Source of the DNA: Gammaproteobacteria bacterium | GTDB lineage: Bacteria > Pseudomonadota > Gammaproteobacteria > Coxiellales > Coxiellaceae | NCBI GenBank assembly: GCA_023266215.1 | Contig: JAHFRQ010000005.1 | Location: 32,963-96,962 of the forward strand | Length of the DNA stretch: 64,000 bases | Direction of reading: 5' to 3' | Made by a program: the position numbers and the translations under genes | Shown: positions 50,178 to 59,232 of the stretch, piece by piece | How positions within the stretch are numbered: the first letter of the stretch is position 1 | Layout of the letters: every line of letters begins with the position of its first letter | The notes under the pieces: model-generated | Seen by the model: only the letters and a program-made list of their open reading frames with translations | Database searches by the model: none | Told to the model about the DNA's origin: nothing

Positions 50178-52160
50178 TTAGTGAATATTGACCTGCGCTG
50201 GCGCAATTTGTACCGCCGGTGCAGGTGCGTTCATTGGCACGCCGGGTGCAACGGGTTGTGCAGCGGGCGCTGAAGTTTGTTGCACAGGCACGGGTTCTGC
50301 TGGTTTTGCAGGCGCAACCCATGCTTTACCATTAAGTGTCATAACGGGACCTTGTCCTTTTAGATCTGCTGTATAAGCGTTATTTGCGAGCGTGACATAA
50401 TTATTTTGAATTAAATAATCAATCCACGTTGCAGCTTGTTTTGCGATCATAAGCTCTGGACCATTTTGTACTGGCGCAGAAGTTGTTGCGGTTGATTTTG
50501 CAAAATTCAATAAATCCGTAATGTAAGCTTGCGGGAACACTACATGCAATTGATAATTCGCTTGCGCTGCCAAATCGGCCATGCCCGTTTGGGATGGCGA
50601 TAAGTTTGGCCAATTAACAGAACCTTGCACAGTGATATTTCCTTGTGGCGATGTCAGTATGTGCGACACGGTTATTGTTGTTTTAGGTGAAATTAATTTT
50701 GAATACGCATTCACCAAATCCATCCATTGCGCCAACATCAATTGCATTTGTGGTGGATGATATTGCATTAATTGTGTTGTTGCAGCAGCAATGCCGCGGA
50801 ATGCTTTGGGATTTAAATTCGCGATATTTAAATCATTTTTAATATTACTAAAACAATTTGCTGATACGCATATTTTACTTAAACTCCATTGCATATCTTG
50901 TGTTAAGCGCTGCGCATCACCTTGCGTTGTCGCGTGATATAAAAATCCAGTTGCTGCAATCGTTGTCGCATTTGCCATAGGATTAGTTGAGTCAATATTA
51001 AAAGTATCAAACGCCATTTCGCTATCGTGTGAAAAAATCGTATTATAATTTGCGTTATAAGTAAGGTTAGTAAGCGAGATACTAGATTGTGATTTGTCAT
51101 TGGTTAATTTAAAGCTTGGCACTGTAATATTCACCGCGCCAACTGCGCGCATCGCCAAATCAAAATAATCATGTGGCACGGTCAATGATGGGAAGCCCAT
51201 TGTGTAACGCATATTAAATGCACCCAATGGTGATGTCACTTTAAATCCATTGATTTTAAATTGCGTATCGGGCTGAATCATTTGCGCAACTGTATTTTGC
51301 ACCAAGAATAACCAAGCAGCAGGATTAGCGGGCTGATTATTAGCAGCCGCTTGTGTATTCGCTTGTTTGAGCTGCGCAATCTGCGTTAACAAACTCGCAA
51401 TTTCAGCTGTATTGATGTGCAAATTAGCCAACTGGATTTGATCGGATTGCACTGTTAAAGGCTGTGGTTGTTGATTAATCGTAACAGGAAAACCCAATTG
51501 ATTTTTACCGATATTAAAACCCAGTATTAAATTCCATTGCTGATTATCTAAATAATTTGCTTTTAATTGCACGGAAAGAGTATCAATACCCGCATTCATC
51601 GATTTTGCAGCATCAGCAAATTGCAAACCCGCCGCGTCAATATTAATCATAAAATTTTCGGCAGCATGATCGCTCTTCACGCGAATTAATAATGATTTCA
51701 CGCTGGGCATCGTTGATGTGGGTTGATCCGCTTTTGATGTAACTAAAACAAATTGTTTGTGCTCACCATCAAATGAAATATTTTCTTGATACAAAACCAT
51801 GTACGGAGAACTCGCGTCAGTGAGTGATCCATCGCTTTGCACTAATCCTAAGCCCGCTGTAAAACGATTGTTAAATTTATAAAACGGTCCATTGGTAATT
51901 TTAATGGGAATAGATTTTACATCTTGAAATACGCCGTTGACTTTTTTCTGAAATAATAAGGTTGCAGTGGAATGAAACCAACCGCAACGGTAATTTTTAA
52001 CAACCAGCTGGGTTGCAAAGACGTTACCCAATGTGGCGCTTTCATTTTGTGAAAAACGCGTTATGTAGCGCTTGGTCGACGTTCCGAAAAAATAAGGCAA
52101 TGTAACATACAAAACCACCAGAACGGCAACAACAATAGCTGCTTTGATATAATGACGCAT
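50178..52160 (-). CDS. DUF945 (YdgA-like) membrane-anchored protein
   Basis: A 660-residue protein with an N-terminal anchor (IKAAIVVAVLVVLYVTLPYFFG, residues 5-26) and a long periplasmic part. Residues following the anchor (ITRFSQNESATLGNVF, VKNYRCGWFHSTATLLFQ) match the start of the YdgA/DUF945 family, found in gammaproteobacteria and of unsettled function. The tail (last 45 residues) is Pro/Ala/Val-rich with repeated PA and low complexity. GGGAGC precedes ATG 52160. It stands alone on minus, divergent from dxs. Confidence 0.8.
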   Translation of the reverse strand: MRHYIKAAIVVAVLVVLYVTLPYFFGTSTKRYITRFSQNESATLGNVFATQLVVKNYRCGWFHSTATLLFQKKVNGVFQDVKSIPIKITNGPFYKFNNRFTAGLGLVQSDGSLTDASSPYMVLYQENISFDGEHKQFVLVTSKADQPTSTMPSVKSLLIRVKSDHAAENFMINIDAAGLQFADAAKSMNAGIDTLSVQLKANYLDNQQWNLILGFNIGKNQLGFPVTINQQPQPLTVQSDQIQLANLHINTAEIASLLTQIAQLKQANTQAAANNQPANPAAWLFLVQNTVAQMIQPDTQFKINGFKVTSPLGAFNMRYTMGFPSLTVPHDYFDLAMRAVGAVNITVPSFKLTNDKSQSSISLTNLTYNANYNTIFSHDSEMAFDTFNIDSTNPMANATTIAATGFLYHATTQGDAQRLTQDMQWSLSKICVSANCFSNIKNDLNIANLNPKAFRGIAAATTQLMQYHPPQMQLMLAQWMDLVNAYSKLISPKTTITVSHILTSPQGNITVQGSVNWPNLSPSQTGMADLAAQANYQLHVVFPQAYITDLLNFAKSTATTSAPVQNGPELMIAKQAATWIDYLIQNNYVTLANNAYTADLKGQGPVMTLNGKAWVAPAKPAEPVPVQQTSAPAAQPVAPGVPMNAPAPAVQIAPAQVNIH

Positions 52161-52307
52161 TTTTGGCTCCCAGAATAAAATTCGATTCCGTATTTTGCCA
52201 CAGTTTTATCCGATAAAACAGGCTGTTACCGCGCGATCTCAAAAGTTGCATATTTTTCTCGAACAGTCCATCATTGGCATTTTTAACCTAGCGTAGGTTT
52301 TTACTTT

Positions 52308-54215
52308 ATGACGGATCGATTAGAACAATTTCCCCTACTCAGCCAGATCAGCGATCCAACGGATTTGCGCTGCCTGCCAGAAGAAAAATTACCGCAATTA
52401 GCTGATGAATTGCGACAATATCTCATTTACACGCTGGATCAATGCGGCGGGCACTTTGGCGCCAATTTGGGCACGGTTGAACTGACCATCGCTTTGCATT
52501 ATGTCTATGAAACACCCAGCGATCGACTGATTTGGGATGTGGGTCATCAAGCTTATCCACACAAAATATTAACCGGTCGTCGTGATCGCATTCACACGGT
52601 CAAGCAACCCAATGGCTTGGCGCCTTTTCCAAAACGCGGTGAGAGTCCCTATGATTGCTTTGGCACAGGTCACTCCAGCACATCAATTGGCGCTGCTATC
52701 GGCATGGCTGTTGGCGCATATGATGAATTTCCCGATCGCAAAGTGGTTGCCATTATTGGTGATGGCGGATTAACGGGTGGCCAAGCTTTCGAGGCTTTAA
52801 ATCATGGTGGTGCAATTAGTCCCAATGTTTTAGTTATTTTAAATGACAATGAAATGTCAATTTCTGAAAACGTCGGCGCGCTGACACATTATTTGGGCCG
52901 TATTTTGTCCGGCAAATTTTACATGAAGCTGCGCGAGAGCGGTAAAAAAATGCTGGCAAAAATGCCGCCACTTTCTCGCCTGACCAAAAAAACAGAAATG
53001 CATTTAAAAGGCATGATTGTGCCGGGTACGTTATTTGAAGAGTTGGGATTTAATTATATTGGCCCGATCGACGGCCATGATTTGCCAACGCTGGTTAAAA
53101 CACTGCAATCTCTTAAAACACAAACAGGACCTAAAATACTGCATATTATTACCACCAAAGGCAAAGGCTATGCGCCCGCTGAAGCATCGCAGATTGATTA
53201 TCACGCCGTTAATCCCGGCTTTCATTCTAAAATAAAAGAAAAAGATACTCAGCCCAAAGCAATCAACAAACCCACTTATTCTCAAGTGTTTGGCGATTGG
53301 CTGTGCGAAATGGCAGCGCACGATAAAAAATTAATGGCTGTCACGCCTGCGATGCGCGAAGGTTCCGGCATGGTTGATTTTGCAAAAAAATTTCCAAAGC
53401 AATATTTTGATGTCAGCATTGCAGAACAACATGCATTAACATTTGCTGCAGGATTGGCATGCGAAAATAAAAAACCGGTCGTTGCTATTTATTCTACTTT
53501 TTTACAACGCGGCTATGATCAATTAATTCATGATATTGCTTTGCAGAATCTGGATGTGACGTTTGCTATTGATCGCGCTGGTTTAGTTGGCTCAGATGGT
53601 CCAACGCATGCTGGTAGTTTTGATTTAAGTTTTTTGCGCTGCATTCCCAACATGATTATTATGGCACCCACCAATGAAAACGAATGTTATCAAATGCTCA
53701 CAACAGGTTTTAATTACAATGGCCCCGCTGCCATTCGATATCCGCGCGGAACAGGTCCTGGTGTTGCCGTTCAAAAAGAATTAACGTCTATTCCCATTGG
53801 AAAAGCAGTACGCGTAAGAAGCGGTGAAAAAATAGCGATTTTAGCATTCGGCAGTTTACTGACAGCAGCAACAGAGGCTGCAGAAAAATTAAATGCTACG
53901 TTAATTAATATGCGATTTATAAAACCATTAGATACCAAAATAATCTTAGAGCTTGCAAAAACACATGCGTTAATAATCACAGTAGAAGAAAATGCCATCA
54001 TGGGTGGTGCAGGTTCTGCGGTGAGCGAATATTTATCGCAAGCAGGTTTGAATCCAAAAATATTACATTTGGGATTGCCTGATATGTTTATTGAGCACGG
54101 AAAACATGAAGCGATGTTAGCGTCCTGCGGTTTAGATGCTAATGGAATTACAGAAAGTATTAAAAATTATTGCGAAAAAATTTTAATGGCTAATATTACG
54201 TCCTGTGAAGTATGA
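52308..54215 (+). CDS. dxs: 1-deoxy-D-xylulose-5-phosphate synthase
   Basis: A thiamine diphosphate enzyme of 635 residues, first step of the MEP pathway. Conserved parts are [34 protein letters not shown], the ThDP motif [18 protein letters not shown] with downstream NDNEMSIS, the catalytic glutamate in [17 protein letters not shown], and [15 protein letters not shown]. Length is normal (E. coli 620). The stop overlaps the Smr gene as ATGA. Confidence 0.97.
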   Translation: MTDRLEQFPLLSQISDPTDLRCLPEEKLPQLADELRQYLIYTLDQCGGHFGANLGTVELTIALHYVYETPSDRLIWDVGHQAYPHKILTGRRDRIHTVKQPNGLAPFPKRGESPYDCFGTGHSSTSIGAAIGMAVGAYDEFPDRKVVAIIGDGGLTGGQAFEALNHGGAISPNVLVILNDNEMSISENVGALTHYLGRILSGKFYMKLRESGKKMLAKMPPLSRLTKKTEMHLKGMIVPGTLFEELGFNYIGPIDGHDLPTLVKTLQSLKTQTGPKILHIITTKGKGYAPAEASQIDYHAVNPGFHSKIKEKDTQPKAINKPTYSQVFGDWLCEMAAHDKKLMAVTPAMREGSGMVDFAKKFPKQYFDVSIAEQHALTFAAGLACENKKPVVAIYSTFLQRGYDQLIHDIALQNLDVTFAIDRAGLVGSDGPTHAGSFDLSFLRCIPNMIIMAPTNENECYQMLTTGFNYNGPAAIRYPRGTGPGVAVQKELTSIPIGKAVRVRSGEKIAILAFGSLLTAATEAAEKLNATLINMRFIKPLDTKIILELAKTHALIITVEENAIMGGAGSAVSEYLSQAGLNPKILHLGLPDMFIEHGKHEAMLASCGLDANGITESIKNYCEKILMANITSCEV

Positions 54216-54739
54216 TTAAAAAAATATTTGATATTTCAGATGATGAGAAAAAATTGTTTCAAGAGGCGATGTCGGATTTTCAAAAAATATCCGATTTTCA
54301 ACGCGCAAGGGAACAGGAAAGAACTGCTTCTACTACTTTCCCCTTCGCTGGGGCTCGGGTTCTGAATAATTCGCAGAATATCAGCAATAATATTACCGCC
54401 GACACCCAAATTCATTTTGCAAGATCGGGCTTGCAGCATAAATTATTAAATCAATTGCGCCAAGGAAAACTAAAAATTAATGCGACACTTGATTTGCATC
54501 AACTCACCATTGATCAAGCAACAACGGCAACAGATATTTTTTTGCAACAATGCTCTTCGAATAATAAGCGTGTTATTTTAATTATTCATGGCAAAGGCAA
54601 TTTATCTCAACACAATATTCCGGTATTAAAAAATTTTATTAATTCGTATTTGCGCAGTCATCCACTGGTTTTGGCATTTTATTCCGCTAAAAATAAACAT
54701 GGCGGCACTGGTGCGGTATATGCGCTCGTGAAAATCTAG
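54212..54739 (+). CDS. Smr-domain protein (SmrA-like)
   Basis: A 175-residue protein with a C-terminal Smr (MutS2-type) nuclease domain: [19 protein letters not shown], then [11 protein letters not shown], and [14 protein letters not shown] at the end. The usual glycine in LDLHG is Gln here. Smr proteins cut DNA or RNA, in ribosome rescue or recombination control. It is coupled to dxs by ATGA. Residues about 42-52 ([13 protein letters not shown] region) are encoded by a copy of a dispersed repeat, leaving the frame open in a linker. Confidence 0.85.
   Translation: MIKKIFDISDDEKKLFQEAMSDFQKISDFQRAREQERTASTTFPFAGARVLNNSQNISNNITADTQIHFARSGLQHKLLNQLRQGKLKINATLDLHQLTIDQATTATDIFLQQCSSNNKRVILIIHGKGNLSQHNIPVLKNFINSYLRSHPLVLAFYSAKNKHGGTGAVYALVKI
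54337..54366. repeat. Palindromic repeat tail inserted in frame
   Basis: The sequence CCCCTTCGCTGGGGCTCGGG then TTCTGAA matches the repeat at the start of the window over nearly 28 bases and the MITE ends at 27.2, 32.2 and 34.1 kb more loosely. It lies inside the coding sequence of the Smr gene without breaking the reading frame. Confidence 0.7.
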
Positions 54740-54760
54740 ATTTAATTCAATGCATTACAA

Positions 54761-54790
54761 TTCAAACGAGCAATTTCACTTATCTATACT
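54761..54790 (+). promoter_or_regulatory. Weak promoter for the 314-residue protein gene
   Basis: TTCAAA, 18 bases, TATACT, ending 37 bases before ATG 54828. The -10 matches 5 of 6; the -35 is poor. No other candidate fits better in this 88-base gap. Confidence 0.3.
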
Positions 54791-54827
54791 ATATTTATCT
54801 CATTGAAAGTAAATAGTAGGTGAAAAT

Positions 54828-55772
54828 ATGCGTACTAACAGGGCTCCGAGTCAAAAAGACCTTTATATCGAAAGAGAAGTTGGCAATACTATTCGCAGTC
54901 TAAAAGAAGCGGAAAAGCTTGGTGATTTATTTATAGACGGAAAGAAAATAGTCGCTCTTGCAGAACAATTTTGCACTACTAATAATATTGCGGTTACAGC
55001 TGATAACGCTGGTATCGTAGACGATGTTAAAAAAACATTTCAAATTAAAATTTTCCAAGAATACTCAACTGATTACTTGCAAGACCAAAAAAAACTAGGG
55101 CGTGATAACCAACCAGATCAGCGCCGTTTAAAAACTTATGAAAAACAAGCAAAATATTTCTCAAATCTAAATGGAAGTGATACAGTATACAGCCAAAAAA
55201 TAAACGAAATCGCGGACGCAACAATGAAATCAGATCATATCATAACTGAAGCTATGGCAGGACAAGAAGCACAGCCAGCTCAAACAGATGACACCGCCCC
55301 CGATGAATTTGTAGAATTTGACCCAGATCGAGCGCCAGCATCAGAGTATCTTCAAAATTTGCAAACTATGCTGGCTGATGTTCAAGCGTTTAAAATACAA
55401 AATTTTGAAGGTGTTAAAAATAGCGCTTTAACCTTTTTTTCTGAAAATCGAAAAGAGGAAAAAGCTGCGATTCATGAATTGTTTTTAAGTATTAAATCAG
55501 CCATTGCTTATCATAAGGGTGAAATTCCAGGCAACACCACAAAGACTGGCTTTACTGATTTAAACCAAAAAATACAAACAGCATGTAGCTGGTCACCAGC
55601 GCTAAAAAACAAGCTGCTAGAAAGCAAATTAATTTCTGGCACACAAGCTGCTGGCTATCAAGCTGCTATAAAACCTGAAAAACCAATCATGCTTGATCCC
55701 AGTCGATTAGATCGATTAGATTCTGCTAGCGATCCAGGCGGAGATTCTGCACCTCGAACTCCTGGTAAATAA
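54828..55772 (+). CDS. Hypothetical soluble protein, candidate effector
   Basis: A 314-residue protein without signal peptide or membrane segment, predicted mostly helical, with acidic mid-region (TDDTAPDEFVEFDPDRAP) and a disordered Pro/Ser/Asp-rich tail (DSASDPGGDSAPRTPGK). I recognise no domain. AGGTG precedes the ATG. It is a lone gene between the dxs-Smr pair and a tRNA. Its size, lone position and disordered ends resemble small secreted effectors of intracellular gammaproteobacteria, but no secretion signal can be proven by eye. Confidence 0.6.
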   Translation: MRTNRAPSQKDLYIEREVGNTIRSLKEAEKLGDLFIDGKKIVALAEQFCTTNNIAVTADNAGIVDDVKKTFQIKIFQEYSTDYLQDQKKLGRDNQPDQRRLKTYEKQAKYFSNLNGSDTVYSQKINEIADATMKSDHIITEAMAGQEAQPAQTDDTAPDEFVEFDPDRAPASEYLQNLQTMLADVQAFKIQNFEGVKNSALTFFSENRKEEKAAIHELFLSIKSAIAYHKGEIPGNTTKTGFTDLNQKIQTACSWSPALKNKLLESKLISGTQAAGYQAAIKPEKPIMLDPSRLDRLDSASDPGGDSAPRTPGK

Positions 55773-55783
55773 TCTGCAAAAAC

Positions 55784-55859
55784 TGGCGTCCCCGACGAGA
55801 TTCGAACTCGTGTTCTCGCCGTGAAAGGGCGGTGTCCTAGGCCTCTAGACGACGGGGAC
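55784..55859 (-). tRNA. tRNA-Glu (anticodon UUC)
   Basis: A complete 76-base tRNA, minus strand: acceptor GTCCCCG pairs with CGGGGAC, anticodon stem-loop CGCCCTTTCACGGCG with anticodon TTC, T-arm with GTTCGAATC, and an encoded CCA. It follows E. coli tRNA-Glu closely. It lies 40 bases after the stop of gltX on the same strand, so the synthetase and its tRNA are neighbours. Confidence 0.97.
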
Positions 55860-55898
55860 TTATTGGAACGGAAATTCTAGGTGGGTTGCCCTGCCCTG

Positions 55899-57299
55899 TC
55901 AAGAAACTTTCAGTAATAGCTGATTTATTCTTTCTAAAACCACTGTTTTGCCAAGTAATTGCACGACGCTGTCGATAGATGGCGACACAGTGCCGCCTGT
56001 CGCAGCAATGCGCAATGGTTGCGCGACTTTACCCATTTTTAAATTCAGCTCCACTGCAACCGTAGAAATCGCGCCATGGATGCCTTCCTTTTGCCAATCT
56101 GTCACATCAGCAAGCTTGGTTTTTAGCAAAATCAAAGCCGGAATCACATCAGGTGTGATATGTTTTTTCACAGCTTCTAAATCATAATGCAAATCTGTTT
56201 CGAAAAAATAACGACTGCACTCTGCCATTTCTGTTAGTGTTTTAACGCGATCAGCTTGTAATGTGATTACCGCATTTAAATCAGGCCCACTTGAATAATT
56301 AATATTTAATTTTTGTAATTGCACTTCAAAAGCGGGTTTAATATTATTTGGATTTTCTGTTTTAAAATAATGCTGATTCAGCCAATCTAATTTTTCCGTG
56401 TTAAACATCGCGGGTGATTTGCTTACTTTGGCAACATCAAAAAATTGAATCATATCGCTGCGTGAAAAAATCTCTTGATCGCCATGCGACCAACCCAAAC
56501 GGATTAAATAATTCAACAAGGCTTCTGGCAAATAGCCATCGTCGCGAAATTGCAGCACACTAACAGCGCCATGTCTTTTCGATAATCGCTTGCCATCCGA
56601 GCCTAAAATCATCGGCACATGCGCATAACGCGGAATTGTTGCGCCCAAAGCTTGCAGCATATTAATTTGACGCGGCGTATTATTAATATGATCATCACCA
56701 CGAATAACGTCGGTAATATGCATATCTGAATCATCAATCACCACGCAAAAATTATACGTCGGCGAGCCATCGGTGCGCGCAATAATTAAATCATCTAATT
56801 CTGAATTCTCAATACTAATAGTTCCGCGAATTAAATCATCAAAAACAACTGAACCTGTCGTTGGATTTTTAAATCTAACCACAAAAGGCTGATGAGTATC
56901 TTGAATATTCAACTCTCTGCAACAGCCGTCATAGCGCGGCTTTTGTTTTGCCGCTGTTTGATCAGTGCGTAATTTTTCCAAGCGTTCTTTTGAGCAAACA
57001 CAACGATAAGCCAAGCCTTTGCTCAACCATTCCGAAATGACTTCTTTATATCTTGGAAATCGCTGCGTTTGATAAAATGGCCCTTCATCAAAATCCAAAT
57101 CGAGCCATTTCATGCCATCTAAAATAGCCTGAACAGAAGCTTCATCAGATCTTTCTAAATCTGTATCTTCAACGCGCAAAATAAACTGGCCGTTGTGATG
57201 CCGCGCATAAAGCCACGCAAATAACGCGGTTCTGGCGCCGCCCACATGTAAAAATCCCGTGGGGCTTGGTGCAAATCGAGTACGAATAACAGATGACAT
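55899..57299 (-). CDS. gltX: Glutamyl-tRNA synthetase
   Basis: A class I synthetase of 466 residues. The HIGH-type motif is in RFAPSPTGFLHVGGARTAL and the KMSKS-type motif is GKRLSKRHGAVSV. RVEDTDLERS binds the substrate. A zinc site is suggested by YRCVCSKERLE and CCREL. Length is normal (E. coli 471). ATG 57299 gives the family N-terminus. It sits upstream of its cognate tRNA-Glu. Confidence 0.97.
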   Translation of the reverse strand: MSSVIRTRFAPSPTGFLHVGGARTALFAWLYARHHNGQFILRVEDTDLERSDEASVQAILDGMKWLDLDFDEGPFYQTQRFPRYKEVISEWLSKGLAYRCVCSKERLEKLRTDQTAAKQKPRYDGCCRELNIQDTHQPFVVRFKNPTTGSVVFDDLIRGTISIENSELDDLIIARTDGSPTYNFCVVIDDSDMHITDVIRGDDHINNTPRQINMLQALGATIPRYAHVPMILGSDGKRLSKRHGAVSVLQFRDDGYLPEALLNYLIRLGWSHGDQEIFSRSDMIQFFDVAKVSKSPAMFNTEKLDWLNQHYFKTENPNNIKPAFEVQLQKLNINYSSGPDLNAVITLQADRVKTLTEMAECSRYFFETDLHYDLEAVKKHITPDVIPALILLKTKLADVTDWQKEGIHGAISTVAVELNLKMGKVAQPLRIAATGGTVSPSIDSVVQLLGKTVVLERINQLLLKVS

Positions 57300-57348
57300 A
57301 ACTTAATTCCGGATGTTTTATTCAAGCGGCAGTTTAAAACACTGGACA

Positions 57349-58197
57349 CTAACTAGCAAATATCTCATTCAACACGTTCGCTAAACGATAGCCGGCAAGC
57401 GCCGCTTGTTCGGCTGAAATTTGCTGACCGATACGAACATAATCAGCATTGGGTGAATTATTTTCAGGTAAGGTGTAAGCATTAGCTTTGCTCAAATCAA
57501 AACTGTCTTGCGCCCATGCTTGTGGTGAGTGAATTAATAATTTTTGAGCAAAATAAGCCGGTGGATATTCTGTCTCCAATTGCTGCGCCTGCGAAGGAAC
57601 GCCTCTTAAGTAATGTCGATACTGTTTGTGTGAAAAATAAAATAATCCCACACCAGAATCCCACAGCGCATGTAAATTATTCGCAATACCCGATTGAATG
57701 GGATACAAATTACCACCCTCATCGCCACGCGGCGCTGGAAAATTTTTGCTAAAGCGATCAATGCAATGTAATGGCTGATGAATATCGCCTATAAAATGAA
57801 TTAAAAAACTAAGATCTTTTGCTTGCTGTCTGGGTGATAATGTTTCTCGATTTTTTAATGCCTGCTCTTGTTGATTAATTTCAAAAACGACGTTTTGGGG
57901 ATCAATGGGTGGTGGATTCACGTCGTCATAAACATCAGGCAAATTAATATAATGCCAGGTGTCATATTGATGTGTTGTTGATTTTAATTCATCTGGCCAA
58001 GTGGCTGCTTTTAAAAAACGCGTATCAGGATTTGGTGAATTAAATTGCTTTGCAGTAATGCTATCCACTGTTGCTTTCACCGTTGGCGTTAAATTATCAT
58101 AAGCAATTTGCGCAATCACACGATGCCCGATGCTATTCCAAGCCAATGAAACAGGTGAGCATAAACATAAAATGGGAATTAAAAAATAGCGCTTCAT
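57349..58197 (-). CDS. Exported S1/P1-family nuclease
   Basis: A zinc-dependent nuclease of 282 residues with a signal peptide (residues 1-19) that leaves Trp as first mature residue in AWNSIGHRVIAQIAYDNL. That Trp and the following His are zinc ligands in this family. Others are in KAATWPDEL, DTWHYINLP, SFLIHFIGDIHQPLHC, and GNLYPI followed by NLHALWDSG. It should degrade single-stranded DNA or RNA in the periplasm or outside. Length is normal. It is 49 bases upstream of gltX and follows coaA by one base. Confidence 0.93.
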   Translation of the reverse strand: MKRYFLIPILCLCSPVSLAWNSIGHRVIAQIAYDNLTPTVKATVDSITAKQFNSPNPDTRFLKAATWPDELKSTTHQYDTWHYINLPDVYDDVNPPPIDPQNVVFEINQQEQALKNRETLSPRQQAKDLSFLIHFIGDIHQPLHCIDRFSKNFPAPRGDEGGNLYPIQSGIANNLHALWDSGVGLFYFSHKQYRHYLRGVPSQAQQLETEYPPAYFAQKLLIHSPQAWAQDSFDLSKANAYTLPENNSPNADYVRIGQQISAEQAALAGYRLANVLNEIFAS

Positions 58198-58198
58198 T

Positions 58199-59164
58199 TT
58201 ATAATTTTCTCAATTTTACTTGTTCTACCAAATGATTTGCGCCTTTTTTTAAAATTAACTGTGCGCGTTCACGATAGGGTAAAATATTTTGAAATAGATT
58301 TATCTCATTTATTTCTTTCCAAATGCGCTCTGCAAATTGATGAATTTCTTCGGGTTTCATTTTGGATAAATAATAAAAATAAGAATTAGGATCGCGAAAA
58401 GTAGTTTGCGAAAATTTCACGACACGATCAATATACCATTGTTGAATAATACTGGTTTCTGCATCCACAAAAATAGAAAAATCTAAAAAATCTGAAACAA
58501 ATAATTCTGTTTTTTGATTAGGCTTTTGCACGCCCGTTTGTAGAATATTTAAGCCCTCTAAAATCACAATATCAGGTTTGCCGACTTCAATAAATTCATT
58601 TGGCACAATGTCGTAGGTTTGGTGAGAATAGATTGGTGCTTTCGCATTGTGCTCACCTGATTTTACGGCTTGTAAAAAATTTAAGAGCGCATTTAAATCA
58701 TAACTTTCAGGAAAGCCTTTTCGCTGCATTAAGCCCTGCTCTTCTAAAACAGCATTGGGATATAAAAAACCATCGGTTGTGACTACGGTGACACTGGGAT
58801 GATTGGGCCAGCGCGACAGCAAAGCCTTTAAGGCACGCGACGTCGTGCTTTTGCCGACGGCAACACTGCCTGCCACGCCAATAATATAAGGCACCTTGGG
58901 TTCTGGCGTTCCTAAAAATCGACCAGAAGCCGAATGAAGTCCTTGCATGGCTGTGACATAAAAACTCAATAATCGTGATAATGGCAAATAAATTGCTTCT
59001 ATTTCAGTTAAAGAGATGGTTTCTGTGTGGCCCTGAAGCTCTGCTAAATCTGCTTCTGTCAGCGTCAATGGATAATCTTTTCGAAAGCACAGCCAATCTT
59101 CCCTCAGAAAAGTAAGATAAGCAGACGACTCTTCTGATGACATAGGTCTTTCCTGCTGGGTCAA
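58199..59164 (-). CDS. coaA: Pantothenate kinase, type I
   Basis: A P-loop kinase of 321 residues, first step of CoA synthesis from pantothenate. Walker A is [17 protein letters not shown]; conserved [40 protein letters not shown], and [10 protein letters not shown] follow. It is of the feedback-inhibited bacterial type, 316 in E. coli. It diverges from tamA across 68 bases and precedes the nuclease gene closely. Confidence 0.96.
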   Translation of the reverse strand: MTQQERPMSSEESSAYLTFLREDWLCFRKDYPLTLTEADLAELQGHTETISLTEIEAIYLPLSRLLSFYVTAMQGLHSASGRFLGTPEPKVPYIIGVAGSVAVGKSTTSRALKALLSRWPNHPSVTVVTTDGFLYPNAVLEEQGLMQRKGFPESYDLNALLNFLQAVKSGEHNAKAPIYSHQTYDIVPNEFIEVGKPDIVILEGLNILQTGVQKPNQKTELFVSDFLDFSIFVDAETSIIQQWYIDRVVKFSQTTFRDPNSYFYYLSKMKPEEIHQFAERIWKEINEINLFQNILPYRERAQLILKKGANHLVEQVKLRKL

Positions 59165-59196
59165 TAAGCGATTACTGCCACTCTAGGCAAATTGTA

Positions 59197-59225
59197 TCTG
59201 AAAATCAATCACTTTCAGATATACT
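59197..59225 (+). promoter_or_regulatory. Candidate tamA promoter with inverted repeat
   Basis: A TATACT -10 at 59220-59225, with a preceding inverted repeat TCTGAAA-9-TTTCAGA (59197-59219). The -35 is weak. The start point implied is at or one base before the tamA ATG at 59233, and no ribosome site precedes that ATG. Confidence 0.4.
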
Positions 59226-59232
59226 AAACCCA

